Below, in pieces: positions 31,826 to 43,641 of a DNA stretch of 64,000 bases; the stretch's first letter is position 1; each line of letters starts with the position of its first letter. The stretch is from Patiria pectinifera (lineage: Eukaryota > Echinodermata > Asteroidea > Valvatida > Asterinidae). The stretch spans positions 11,675,501 through 11,739,500 of the forward strand of contig CM057146.1 of assembly GCA_029964075.1 (NCBI GenBank). Direction: 5' to 3'. Below the pieces are notes generated by a model. The model searched no databases. It was given only the letters and a program-made list of their open reading frames with translations, and had not been told where the DNA came from. A program made the translations under genes and the position numbers.

Positions 31826-33735
31826 AATACACGTTATATTAAAATGAATTTTTGTACACTCATTTGTCACGATGTTTGACATCAAAAGATTTCATTTCAT
31901 AATAAAAACGTCAAATTATCATGCTATTGTGACCGTAACCATACAGGATTTTAATTGCAGCAAATACAATCCTAATGTAAGTCAGCATGGATTTTTAACG
32001 TTTAAAACAATAGATTGTTACTATCATATTATATTTATAGCTCCACGGTTTCTCACGCCATTCAAACTACTCATGCTACACATCGTGAAAACTAATTGCA
32101 CGAAATTTCAATTTAATCCATTTTGTATTTCTTGAGTAGTTCATCGGAAACGAGGTTGTTCTTTTTCTTTAATTGTGCAGCATACGTGTTGATGCGTTGC
32201 CGAGACCACTATTTATGTTATGCGCCCTCTATTATAGTGGTCTCGATCTCTACCACCAAACTCGATTTGGGGCCAACAACTCAAGAAATACACGCAGTGG
32301 CGTAGCCACGGGGGCGTGGGGGCGATAGCGCCCCCCCCCCCCCCACATGAAATCTTGTCGACCCCCCCACTGAGATTTAAAGTTTCTCAAAAAAATATCT
32401 TTGATCTACATGACGCCCCCCCATGAAATGTTCCAGCCCCCAGCGCCCCCCACTACACAATTCCTGGCTACGCCACTGAATACACGTTCTATTAAAATGA
32501 ATTTTCATACACTCATTTGTCACGATGTTTGACATCAAAAGATTTCATTTCACAAAAAACACGTCAAATTATCAAGCTATTATGACCGTAACCATACAGG
32601 ATTTTAATTTGCAACAAATACAATCCTAATGTAAGACAACGTGGATTTTTAACATTTAAAACACTAGATTGTTACGATCATATTGTATTTATAGCTCCAC
32701 GGTTTCTCACGCCATTCAAACTACTCATGCTACACATCGTGAAAACGAATTGCACGAAATTTCAATTTAATCCATTTTGTATTTCTTGAGTAGTTCATCG
32801 GAAACGAGGTTGTTCTTTTTCTTCACTTGTGCAGCATCCGTATTAATGCGTTGTTAAGACCAATAATGTAGCGCGCCCTCTATTATAGTGGTCTCGATCT
32901 CCACCACCTAACCCGATTTCGGGCCAACAACTCAAGAAATACACTTTACATTAAAATGGATTTTCGTACACTCATTTGTCATGATGTTTGGCATCCAAAG
33001 ATTTCATTTCCAAAAAAAAACGTGAATTAATCAAGCTATTATGACCGTAACAATACAGGATTTTATTTGCAACAAATACAATCCTAATGGAAGTCAACAT
33101 GGATTTTTAACGTTTAAAACACTAGATTGTTACGATCATATTATATTTATAGCTCCACGGTTTCTCACGCCATTCAAACTACTCATGCTACACATCGTGA
33201 AAACTAATTGCACGAAATTTCAATTTAATCCATTTTGTATTTCTTGAGTAGTTCATCGGAAACGAGGTTGTTCTTTTTCTTCACTTGTGCAGCATCCGCG
33301 CGTTGTTGAGACCACCATTTATGTGGCGCGCCCTCTATTATAGTGGTCTCGATCTCCACCACCAAACCCGATTTGGGGCCAACAACTCAAGAAACACACG
33401 TTACATTAAAATGAATTTTCGTACCCTCATTTGTCACGATGTTTGACATCAAAAGATTTCATTTTATAATAAAAACGTCAAATTATCAAGCTATTATGAC
33501 CGTAACAATACAGGATTCTAATTGCAATAAAGACACTCCTAGTGTAAGTCAACATGGAATTTTCACGTTTAAAACACTAGATTGTTACGATCATATTATA
33601 TTTATAGCTCCACGGTTTCTCACGCCATTCAAACTACTGATGCTACACATCGTGAAAACTAATCGCACGAAATTTCAATTTAATCCATTTTGTATTTCTT
33701 GAGTAGTTCATCGGAAACGAGGTTGTTCTTTTTCA
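31826..33735 (+). repeat. Tandem repeat of about 460 bp, 3.7 units
   Basis: Units begin near 31826, 32479, 32945 and 33401, judged from the recurring ATGTTTGACATCAAAAG word at about 31871, 32525, 32984 and 33439. The first interval is longer because of the MITE at 32295-32478. Each complete unit contains an inverted pair GAGACCAC..GTGGTCTC around a CGCCCTCTATTATA core. The last unit is cut at 33735, where the foldback composite starts. Frames inside repeat from unit to unit (CIS-ending peptides) but have no domain or conserved start. Confidence 0.8.
32295..32478. mobile_element. hAT-type MITE, 184 bp, 8-bp target duplication
   Basis: Terminal inverted repeats are CAGTGGCGTAGCCA and its inverse (GGCTACGCCACTG). 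The 8-bp direct repeat AATACACG flanks it at 32287-32294 and 32479-32486, which fits hAT. The interior is poly-C rich with no frame. Tandem units 3 and 4 lack the insertion, giving the empty site. Confidence 0.8.
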
Positions 33736-34082
33736 TCAATTGTGATTCGCTGACAGTCTCTATAATTCTTTTTAAGAAAGTCGAAATAGCTGAAGAGGGA
33801 GGTGAGAATCTATATGTGCCCAGATACAAAGAGTAGAAATCTACGCGTCTGCCTTTTGAAAATAAACAATTGCGGTGTTCATTGTTGCGTAATGATCCGC
33901 CTAGCACACGACTGTTTTGCACCTTAGGCTGTGTTATGCAGCTTCCTAACAAACCAAACACACTGGGCTCATTATATCGACTTGTTTTTACCCATTAAGG
34001 TAAAGCAAATAGACCCAGTAATCTTCCTGGCGCGTTTGCTCACCTATTAAGACAACTTTTCTCAGTTTAAGGAAAATTCTAA

Positions 34083-34533
34083 GGTAACGAAATGGCCGAG
34101 TGGTTACGATTCGTCGTCCAGGGTTAGCGGGGTCCCGGGTTCGAATCCCGCTGGTGTCTTTTTGGTTTTTAACGTATGAGTTCAATTATTCACTATAAGA
34201 GATTTAATTTCCCGTCGTAAAATACCAACAGTACCTTAGCTTAATCGGTAAGCACTGCTGCTGGTACTGTCCGCGAGTTCCAGGTTGGCGCCTTCGTACA
34301 GGTTCAGGGCATGTGGTCCACTCGGAGGATCAGGGCTTAGGGGCCGCCCTGTTCCTCCCTTAGCTCTTTGCTTTTACATGGTGCCTGGCCCTCCGGGGTT
34401 ATATGGATGGATAGGGAAGGAAGTGTGTATTGGTCGGGGACGCCGAGACCCCGGAAGAGAACTAAGGGATCGGCTGGGGCATTGTTATGGCTCAGACCGA
34501 TCCCTGAAAGCTTGACTAGCACATAACTTTTTG
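34083..34533 (+). repeat. Dimeric tRNA-like SINE, copy 1
   Basis: The first tRNA-like unit has an A box TGGCCGAGTGG (34093-34103) and a B box GGTTCGAATCC (34138-34148). A second unit follows with TTAGCTTAATCGG (34236-34248) and a weaker B box (GAGTTCCAGG, from 34274). The body runs to ACATAACTTTTTG. The acceptor halves do not pair, so this is not a working tRNA. It sits inside the foldback composite. Confidence 0.7.
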
Positions 34534-34984
34534 GGGGTTTTTTACCCTCTATCTTTTATACTAAAATGGGACAATTCATGTATTGATTTAACAGTTTGCA
34601 AGGGGTTAACCTTACATTTGAGCAAAATTGGGAAAAATCAGATGTTTCTGAAAAATTGCAGCTTGTAAGGGATTAACCTTGCATTTTTAGTAAAGTTTAG
34701 ATGTTCATGAAACATTTCAAATTGTAAGGGGTGAACCTTGCATTTTTAAGCGAAATTGGGTAAAATCAGATCTTTCTGGAAAATTTCAGATTGTAAGGGG
34801 TTAACCTTGCTTTTGTAGTAAAATTTGGCAAAATAAGCTGTGTATGAAAAATTTCAAATTGTAAGGGGTTAACCTTGCTTTTTTTAGTAAAATTGGGGAA
34901 AATTTAGATGTTTATGAAAAATTTCAAATCGTCAGTGGTTAACCTTGCCTTTTTTTAGCAAACTAGGGCAAAATCAGGTGTTTA

Positions 34985-35365
34985 GGCCAAAAAAAAAAGT
35001 CTCCGGTTTCTGGTATGCGCGCGCGTCGCCGTAGCCATGCGCGTCGGCAAAATGAAAAAGGTTTTTTTTCAATGAAAGATGATGTCTCAAAACCGCCAAA
35101 CTCACTGGTTTGACTGGAATTCTGCTGCTGCGCAATTTCAACGTGTTTTTAGATGGGGTAATGATCGAGAATAAGCTTTATGTGGCCTCGCTGGACTCCC
35201 ATATATTTGCACTAAGTTTAGTCGGGCACCATTTGCAGTCATCAGCCGACATTTGAAGCAAATTTGAAGCAAAAAAGTCGGGTAAAAAAAAAAAAAAAGC
35301 CGCGTCGCCGCACCACTTTTTGGACAAGCTCCATACCAGAAACCGGAGACTTTTTTTTTTTGGCC
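34985..35365. mobile_element. PIF/Harbinger-like MITE, 381 bp
   Basis: Nearly perfect terminal inverted repeats of about 33 bp begin GGCCAAAAAAAAAAG followed by TCTCCGGTTTCTGG. TTA flanks it on both sides (34982-34984, 35366-35368). Removing it restores the satellite unit (GTGTTTATGG). The interior has GCGCGCGTCG words and no long frame. The TTA target and GGCC ends fit PIF/Harbinger. Confidence 0.85.
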
Positions 35366-37025
35366 TTATGGAAAATTTCTGATTGTAAGGGGTTAACTTT
35401 GCAGTTTTAGCAAAATTGGGCAAAATCAGATTTGTATGAAAAATCAAAAATTGTAAGGGGTTAACCTTGCCAAATTAGGGCAAAATCAGATGTTTCTGGA
35501 AAATTGCAGATTGAAAGGGGTTAACCTTGCTTTTTTAAGCGAAATTCGGAAAAATCAGATGTTTCTTGAAAATTGAAGATTGTTATGGGTTAACTTGGCA
35601 TTTTTAGCATAACTGGGCAATATCAGATGTTTCTTGAAAATTTCAAATTGTAAGGGGTTAACCTTGCTTTTTTAGTAAAATTGGGAAAATTTAGATGTTT
35701 ATGAAAAATCTCAAATTGTAAGGGGTGAACCTTGCAGTTTTTTAGCAAAATAGGGCAAAATCAGGTGTTTTTGAAAAATGTCAGATTGTAAGGGGTTCAC
35801 CTTGCATTTTTAGCAAAATTGGGAAAATCAGATTTGTATGAAAAATCAAAAATTGTAAGAGGTTAACCTTTGCCCAATTAGGGCAAAATCAGATGTTTCT
35901 GGAAAATTGCAGATTGAAAGGGGTTAACCTGGCATTTTTAGCAAAATTGGGCAATATAAGATTTTTATGAAAAATCTCAACTAAGGGGTGAACCTTGCAT
36001 TTTTATCAAAATTGGGCAAAATCAGATGTTTCTGAAAAAATTTAGATGTAAGGGGGTTAACCTTGCTTTTTTAGTAAAATTGGGCAAATTTTAATGTGCA
36101 TGAAAAATTTCAAATTGTTAGTGGTTAACCTTGTATTTTTTAGCAAAATACGGCAAAACCAGGTGTTCATGAAAAAATTTTAGATTGTAAAGGGTTCACC
36201 TTGCATTTTTAGCAAAATTGGGAAAACTCTGATTTGTATGAAAAATCAAACATTGTAAGGGGTTAACCTTTGCCAAATTAGGGCAAAATCAGATGTTTCT
36301 GGAAAATTGCAGATTGTAAGGAATTAACCTTACTTTTTTCTTTTGTGAAATTTGGTAAAAAATTAGATGTTTATGAAAAATTTCGAATTGTAAGGGGTTA
36401 ATATTGCATTTATTTTGCAAAATCGGGCAAAATCAGATGTTTCTGGAAAATTTCAGATGTAAGGGATTATCCTTGCTTTTTTAGTGACATTTGGCAAAGT
36501 TAGATGTTTATGAAAAATATCAAATTGTAAGGGATGAACCTTGTATTTTTAGCGAAATTGGGCAAAATCAGATCTTTCTGGAAAATTTCAGATTGTAAGG
36601 GGTTTACCTTGCTTTTTTTAGTGATATTTGGCAAAATAAGATGTGAATGAAAAATTTTAAATTGTAAGGGGTTAACCTTGCTTTTTTAGTAAAATTGGGC
36701 AAAATCAGATGTTTCTGAAAAATTTCAGATGTAAGGGGGTTAACCTTGCTTTTTTAGTAAAATTGGGCAAATTTTAATGTGCATAGATAATTTCAAATTG
36801 TAAAGGGTTCACCTTGCATTTTTAGCAAAATTGGGAAAAATCAGATTTGTATGAAAAATCAAAATTTTTAATGGGTTAACCTTTGCCAAATTAGGGCAAA
36901 ATCAGATATTTCTGGAAAATTGCAGATGTAAGGGATTATCCTGGTTTTTTTAGTGAAATTTGGCAAAGTTAGATGTTTATGAAAAATTTCAAATCATAAG
37001 GAGTTAACCTTGCATTTTTTTTTAA

Positions 37026-37468
37026 CCCTAAAGGGACCGGGGGGCGGAATCCGCCCCCCCCCCCTTCAACATTTTCCGTGATAGCCTCTTAAATTTTTTT
37101 TTTTCGCGACCCGAGCCTTTATGACTTTTTAGCCTCGAGCTTTGCGCATCTTTTGATACCAAAAACCTAAAAATCAGACCACGGGTTGCCGCGTAGCGAA
37201 AAGTTTTACGGCGCTACGCGCCGTGAAAACTGAATTTTCGCATATACGTCGTGTACACAGAGCAGAATTGTCATTCGTACATATGAATAATTAATTAGCC
37301 ATAATTCCAAAACCCTTTGACCTATAGTCATGAAATTTCTTGGGTATGTTTAGGAAGAGTTGCTCTATGCATGTGCCGAGTTTCAAAGGGGGGGATCTTA
37401 GGGGGGGGCGGAATCCGCCCCCCCCCCCCCGGCTGAGAGATGGTCAAAATAACCCGGCCCCTTTAGGG
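37026..37468. mobile_element. piggyBac-type MITE, 443 bp
   Basis: Ends are CCCTAAAGGGACCGGG on the left and its near-inverse (CCCGGCCCCTTTAGGG) on the right, flanked by TTAA at 37022-37025 and 37469-37472. Both ends also carry a subterminal GGGCGGAATCCGCCCC palindrome next to poly-C. Excision in silico restores the satellite word TTTTTAAGCGAAATTGGG. There is no transposase frame. The TTAA target with CCCT ends is typical of piggyBac. Confidence 0.85.
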
Positions 37469-37799
37469 TTAAGCGAAATTGGGAAAATAGCAGATTGTAA
37501 GGGGTTAACCTTGCTTTTTGAATAAAATGAAAAAAAATCAAATTGTCAGATGACTCTGCAAAATTGCAGATTGTTAGGGCTTAACCTTGTATTTCTAGCA
37601 AAATTGGGCAAAAAGAAATGTTTTTAAATTGTAAGAGGTGAACCTTGTATATTTAGTAAAATTTGGCAAAATCAGATTTGTATGAAAAATCTTAAATGGT
37701 AAGGGGTTAACCTTGCTTTTTTAGCAAAATTTGGAGCATATTTTACTAAAATTGGGCAAAATCAGATGCTTCTAAAAAATCCAGATGTAAAGTTTCCGC

Positions 37800-38420
37800 T
37801 AAAAATACAAGGTTCACCCCTTACAATTTTAGATTTTTCATATCAATCTGATATTGTCCAGTTAAAAATGCCAAGTTAACCCCTTACAATCTGCAATTAT
37901 CACGAAACATCTGATTTTGCCCAATTTCGCTTAAAAAAGCAAGGTTAACCCCTTTCAATCTGCAATTTTTTAGAAACATCTGATTTTGCCCTAATTTGGC
38001 AAGGTTAACCCGTTACAATTTTTGATTTTTCATAAAAATCTGATTTTGCCCAATTTTGCTAAAAATGCAAAGTTAACCCCTTACCATCTGAAATTTTCCA
38101 TAAACACCTGATTTTGCCCTATTTTGCTAAAAAATGCAAGGTTAACCACTGACAATTTGAAATTTTTCATAAACATTTAAATTTTCCCAATTTTACTAAA
38201 AAAGAAAGGTTAACCCCTTACAATCTGAAATTTTCCAGAAAGATCTGATTTGCCCAATTTCGCTAAAAAATGCAAGGTTCACCCCTTACTTTTTGAAATG
38301 TTTCATAAACATCTCAATTTTACTAAAAATGCAAGGTTAACCACTTACAAGCTGCAATTTTCCAGAAACATCTGATTTTTCCCAATTTTGCTAAAATGTA
38401 AGGTTAACCCCTTGCAAACT
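37800..38420 (-). repeat. Minisatellite, inverted orientation (inner arm of copy 1)
   Basis: This is the same 58-68-bp unit as 34597-37795 but reversed (GCAAGGTTAACCCC). The switch occurs within the word TCCAGATGTAAAGTTTCCGC at about 37779-37798, normally found at the outer satellite/composite border. Confidence 0.85.
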
Positions 38421-38931
38421 GTTAAATCAATACATGAAGTGTCCCATTTGACTTTTTTAAAACAAATTATTTTTCCAGTTTTTAGGGTAAAGGAATTTTC
38501 TCTTTTTCCTGTCTCTTTTGTTGTTGCTATATTTTGCGAATTAACTCATTCGTTTGGAATGCTCATAGTCAATCAAAGAATATTTCACACATAGGGGCCT
38601 ATTACTATTGCGAATTACTGTATTGTTTGGAATGCTCACAATTAAAGACACGTTATTTGAAAGATGTATAAATAATATTTATATTACAATGTACATCTTT
38701 ATTCTTTTCCGGTATAATTTATGGCGTTTCTTACGTCAATTGGTAATCGCGTCATTATATAATGATTGTCAAATTGATCAAACGAAACTCCGTTTTGATT
38801 ATAGTCAATTATGAAATATTCATTGATTTATGACATACAATTTTGTTTCAACTTTGATACTACCCGTAGACCTGCCGAGCAGCTGTACATATCAAACTAA
38901 ACCAAAGTAAAAGATAGAGGGTAAAAAAATC

Positions 38932-39371
38932 AAAAAGTTATGTGCTAGTCAAGCTTTCAGGGATCGGTCTGAGCCATAACAATGCCCCAGCCGATCCCTT
39001 AGTTCTCTTCCGGGGTCTCGGCGTCCCCGACCAATACACACTTCCTTCCCTATCCATCCATATAACCCCGGAGGGCCAGGCACCATGTAAAAGCAAAGAG
39101 CTAAGGGAGGAACAGGGCGGCCCCTAAGCCCTGATCCTCCGAGTGGACCACATGCCCTGAACCTGTACGAAGGCGCCAACCTGGAACTCGCGGACAGTAC
39201 CAGCAGCAGTGCTTACCGATTAAGCTTGGTACTTTACGACGGGAAATTAAATCTCTTATAGTGAATAATTGAACTCATACGTTAAAAACCAAAAAGACAC
39301 CAGCGGGATTCGAACCCGGGACCCCGCTAACCCTGGACGACGAATCGTAACCACTCGGCCATTTCGTTACC
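38932..39371 (-). repeat. Dimeric tRNA-like SINE, copy 2
   Basis: This is the reverse-strand copy of 34083-34533, nearly identical in the A and B boxes and body. It lies within the composite of the foldback element. It differs by a short deletion between the two tRNA-like units (AAGCTTGGTACTTTACG). Confidence 0.7.
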
Positions 39372-39832
39372 TTAGAATTTTCCTTAAACTGAGAAAAGTT
39401 GTCTTTATAGGTGAGCAAACGCGTCAGGAAGATTACTGGGTCCATTTGCTTTACCTTAATGGGTAAAAACAAGTCGATATAATGAGCCGTGTGTTTAGTT
39501 CGTTAGGAAGCTGCATAACACAGCCTAATGTGCAAAAGTCGTGTGCTAGGCGGATCATTACGCAACAATGAACACCGCAATTGTGTATTTTCAAAAGGCA
39601 GACGCGTAGATTTCTACTCTTTGTATCTGGGCACATATAGATTCTCACCTCCCTCTTCAGCTATTTCGACTTTCTTAAAAAGAAAAATAGAGACTGTCAG
39701 CGAATCTGCGGGAGTTGAAATAAGGATCGTCCCCTCGATAGACCTCAGACTCAGTAAAGTTCAACATTGGGCTCTTTTTCAACAGCTGTTTTTGCGGAAA
39801 CTTTACATCTGGATTTTTTAGAAGCATCTGAT

Positions 39833-40336
39833 TTTGCCCAAGTTTAGTAAAATATGCTCCAAATTTAAAAAAAAAAAGCAAGGTTAACCCCTCACCATTT
39901 TAGATTTTTCATACAAATCTGATTTTGCCAAATTTTACTAAATATACAAGGTACACCTCTTACAATTTAAAATTTTTCATAAACATTTCTTTTTGCTCAA
40001 TTTTGCTAGAAATACAAGGTTACGCCCTAACAATCTGCAATTTTGCAATCATCTGATTGTGTCCTATTTAGCTAAAAAAAAATGCAAGGTTAACCCCTTA
40101 CAATTTGAATTTGTTTCATGAACATCTAATTTTTCCCAATCTTATTCAAAAAGCAAGGTTAACCGCTTACAATCTGCAATTTTCCAGAAACATTTGAATT
40201 TTTCCCCATTTTCGCTTTAAAAAAATGCGAGGTTAACCCCTTTCAATTTGAAATTGTTCATAACATCTAACTTTGCAAAATTTCACTAAAAAAGCAAGGT
40301 TAATCCCTTACATCTGAGTTTTTTCGGAAACATCAC
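39833..40336 (-). repeat. Minisatellite, outer arm of copy 1
   Basis: The satellite lies in inverted orientation next to the 6-kb core. It stops abruptly at GGAAACATC, and the following sequence (ACGGCTTGCGCTC) has no similarity to the repeat. The equivalent segment of copy 2 continues for another 200 bases. Confidence 0.8.
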
Positions 40337-43297
40337 GGCTTGCGCTCTCAATCGAGCGCAGGCCCCTTTGTGAAAGGTCACATCGCGGTCACACATTGAG
40401 TGTTGAGATGGGCGAAGTAACTTGAGTGCGCGCTGGGAGTCAGCTAGTGGATGTCTGGTCTGCATCGGTTGTCAGGCGGTCATGAGGAGTTCATGGCTCA
40501 AGTTGCCAGAGCGCGAGCAATGCCAGAGCACTGGCACAAAGACCGCTCAGTTTCGGTTTGGTTTTCGCTTGATTCAGTCAATGATTGTCGGGGCTCTCGT
40601 TCACGCTATGTTTTTCAGGATTTTAGTGTTCAGAAAATCGACTTATTTAATTGCTACTCTTTAACTGTAATCAGAATGACAACATCATTAACATGGAACG
40701 AGAATTTGCCCGACTTGAAGTAGTTCGATAAAAACGCAGTTCGCCCCGTTTAATCGCTTAGGCGACCGCCCAACTGGGAGGAGGTGGAGTCCCAGACGTA
40801 TCGAAACGTTTTCGCCGAGGCGACGAGTCCGAAAGCTTGACATGATGATGATCCGGTCTGGAACGATATTGCGTAGGGGCTAGACGAGCGAGCATGGGCT
40901 AGTAACGCCGAGAGAGAGTTGTTGGCCGGACGGACCGGCCAAACTCCGGAGTGGGTCAAGGTACTGGACTCGGACATCACGACATCGAGTCTTCCTTTAG
41001 CAGTGCAGTGTGCTTTCCCCTCCCCGGCCGAGCACGGGAACCCGAGACAAACGGCGTGCTCACCGTTCCACCGGAATCGGGCGTGACCGGACCACGGCGT
41101 TACTTTGACAACCGGCGGCGGGCCACATGGTCCTGAAGTCCGTGGAGTGTCTTCTCATGCATACCGGGTGAGCAGATTCCTTTACCACTGTGTAATACCT
41201 GAAGCTCAGATAACAATGGGTGTTGGGTCGAGTTGACTGGGCATGTTCGTGAGTTTCCGAGTGTCCTAGTGTTAGCGCACACTCCAACTAATAAGCAACA
41301 GGTTCAGACCTACCCTCCTTTTAGTGGAGCTGGGGAGCGTTTTGCATGCAGCTTTGCTTAGTACTTGCTGGTTTCCCCGTTAGTGTCTTGTCGAAATTCC
41401 AGGTTAGAATCAAGGATTGCAAATCTTACCACAATCAGAATAACGTAGAGCAGACGTTAAGATGAAGAGGATTGTGGGGATATTATTAGGCCATGCGAGC
41501 GTTCGTAAGTTGTAAGTGTAGGGGAGACAAACTACGGGTAATCCCTATAGAGAAAGGCGTAGGTTTCAACACAACTTGAATGCCGCAAACCTTGTATGAG
41601 ACATACATGACATAACGTCACCAAAAAGTTACACTTTATCAACGACGATGAGAAGTGAAAAATTGTACAGCTTGGCAAGTTTGAGAATGAGGGGGAGTTA
41701 GATGGACACAACTAAATGCCAGGTTCCATAACATTAACACTTTACTAAGATAGTACCTAAGCAAAAACTGCCAGCAACAAATTGGATTAAGTTGTCGGAT
41801 AGTTGCTGCAGGCGGGCTTGGGTGTTGTAGCTTGGGGCTGCAAGCCACAGAGAGCAACCGTTTCTCACTAGGTACCATTGAGCAAACGGTTAGGGGCATA
41901 GTCTGATAGGGATGTATGCAGAAATAAAACGCGTAAATTGCACAATGTCTGCCCATTGATGACGCCTCAACACCATCAACATGGTTTTGTCAGGGAAAGC
42001 AGGACATTATGTGTGTGGGGAGAGAGCTCAAGAGGGGCACATTTAAAAAGACATAAATTAATTAATTAGTAAATAAAAGGAAAAAATATATATATATGTC
42101 CCCAACAGGGATGCCGAAAGCTTTCGCGCGCAGTTCTTTGAGGATTGCCTCAAGAGATAGCAGAAGAATTAGTTGATAAAACTATTGTTGCCATTTTTAT
42201 TGCTCCCACAATTGCAAAGGCCATGGTGCCAATGGCGTAGGCTATATAGGGAGGCGGGAGGGGCGCCACCGTAAACACGAATACGTTTCACTTTGCCCAG
42301 TTCCTGGCTAGTAGTTTCAGATGGAAGCAGGCACGCGGGAGCCCCCGGCCCCTTCCCTTTGGTGGGTGAAATCCACGGTCGGGGAAGATTAACTACATAA
42401 GTACATAAATAGATAAATAAATAAATGAATCAATACATAGGCACTACATACGAGCAATTGTCATTAGCGTGTGCACATTTTGGCGCCACTCACGTGTCAG
42501 TCAAGGTGCTGCCTAAGCAAATTAATTGAACAGAGTATTAAAGTGAGTACTGGCACTGCAACCGGCCATATTGTGGGTCATAGTCAACGATGGGTTATTA
42601 ATTGTTAATCTGTGACAAGATGTGAATTGCCGTAATGGTTACTAGGTCCCTCACAAAAGCTCTGTTTTCGATCCACATACAGGGTGCACCCTGAGGATAT
42701 GGCAAGCGGCGGCAGCCTCATCCCGATGAGTTAAGGTCGGCGGGGCCGGCCACAGGATCGGTGACCCGGGAACCACTAGTGCAGTCTGCAGATTCCTTGC
42801 TTTGGAAGGAGTGGTGGGCGTTTCACCAACACTTAACACAGAACTTGCAGACCAGGCTGTGGGGAGTCGAGGCAAAGCGTTGCCGTCAGATTGTCGGACA
42901 TATTTTGTGCGGACAGTTGTGTCGTTGCCCAATCGCCACACTGGTTTTCGAATGCCGCGGGCGATTGACGGACAGCCCCTGCTAAAAAGCCCCGGGGCTT
43001 AACCGGACATGTCTACGGAGGAGTCGGACATTTTTCATCACGGTTTGATTGGTTGCACGCCGCAAAACAAACCCTCCTCAAGTCGAATTCTTAAAGGGGC
43101 TTACGGACTTGTGCAGCCCATGCGACAGACTGTATTATATAAACTGTTTTAGCCCAAACACGTCCGGTACCCTTCAGCGCCGGCAAATTTGGGGCACAGT
43201 GAAGGGGACAATTAACAAACCAAAACAGGCAATTGTTATGCCGTAATTCAGCGGTTTGTAACACTCTATACGGAGTATCAAACGGTTGTTGAATGTA

Positions 43298-43520
43298 CAC
43301 TGCAAAAACTGTGTTTAGCAATTAAACACTTTTCTAAACACTTTCTTGCTATCAGTTTGTAAACATGTTTACATACTAAACATGTTTAGAGTAAGGATGG
43401 ATAGTGTTTAGCCATTGAACATTTATGTTAAGGAATAAGACACGTAATGATTAGCTTCTAAACATGTTTACAAAGTGATAGCAAGATTGTGTTTAATTGC
43501 TAAACGCAGTTTTTAGAGTG
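43298..43520. mobile_element. TA-target MITE with CACTGC ends, 223 bp
   Basis: Long inverted repeats, with CACTGCAAAAACTGTG at the left and a matching right end, extend inward through TTTAGCAATTAAACAC and CTTGCTATCA..TTGTAAACATG. TA flanks both ends (43296-43297, 43521-43522). The end sequence resembles that of the MITE at 23962-24150 (CACTG then A-run), so the two may share a mobilising transposase. Confidence 0.75.
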
Positions 43521-43641
43521 TAGGGACAACGGGGTGTCCATGGGGGTAATTTATTTTGTTTCAAGGCTAACGTGTGCTAAAGCAAGATCACCCACACGCA
43601 CACTTACACATCACAGGACGGGCGGTTGAACCGGCTATTAG

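Larger units (their letters stand above)
34597..37795 (+). repeat. Minisatellite, 58-68-bp unit, + orientation
   Basis: Units share GTAAGGGGTTAACCTTGC, then AAAATTGGGCAAAATCAGATG, then TTTCTGGAAAATT or TTTATGAAAAATT. The palindrome GGTTAACC recurs in most units. Unit lengths vary and the copies are imperfect. Two MITEs interrupt it. It ends at the junction near 37796, where orientation flips. Small frames rich in KCKVNPL-like peptides come from the repeat itself. Confidence 0.9.
33736..40336 (-). mobile_element. Foldback element copy 1 (reverse orientation, one end truncated)
   Basis: Read on the - strand the order is: outer satellite (40336-39833), composite (39832-38420), inner satellite (38420-37800), junction, inverted satellite (37795-34597), inverted composite (34596-33736, truncated). 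This is the same order as copy 2 on the + strand. Two later insertions are visible (34985-35365 and 37026-37468). The left-end composite lacks about 430 bp between TTTTATACT and AAAATGGGAC that the other three composites have. No transposase is seen. Long inverted arms built of short tandem repeats are the mark of foldback (FB/TU) elements, described in flies and sea urchins. Confidence 0.65.

Noticed and set aside
34093..34160. Possible class II tRNA gene (Ser/Leu-like A and B boxes)
   Set aside because: The acceptor 5' and 3' halves do not pair and the T-stem has a mismatch. It recurs in every composite copy, so it is a SINE head and not a working tRNA.
34285..34515. Identical 76-codon frames at 34285, 38949, 47549 and 57436
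   Set aside because: Identity comes from the repeated SINE body. Both strands are open there because of base composition, and no domain is visible.
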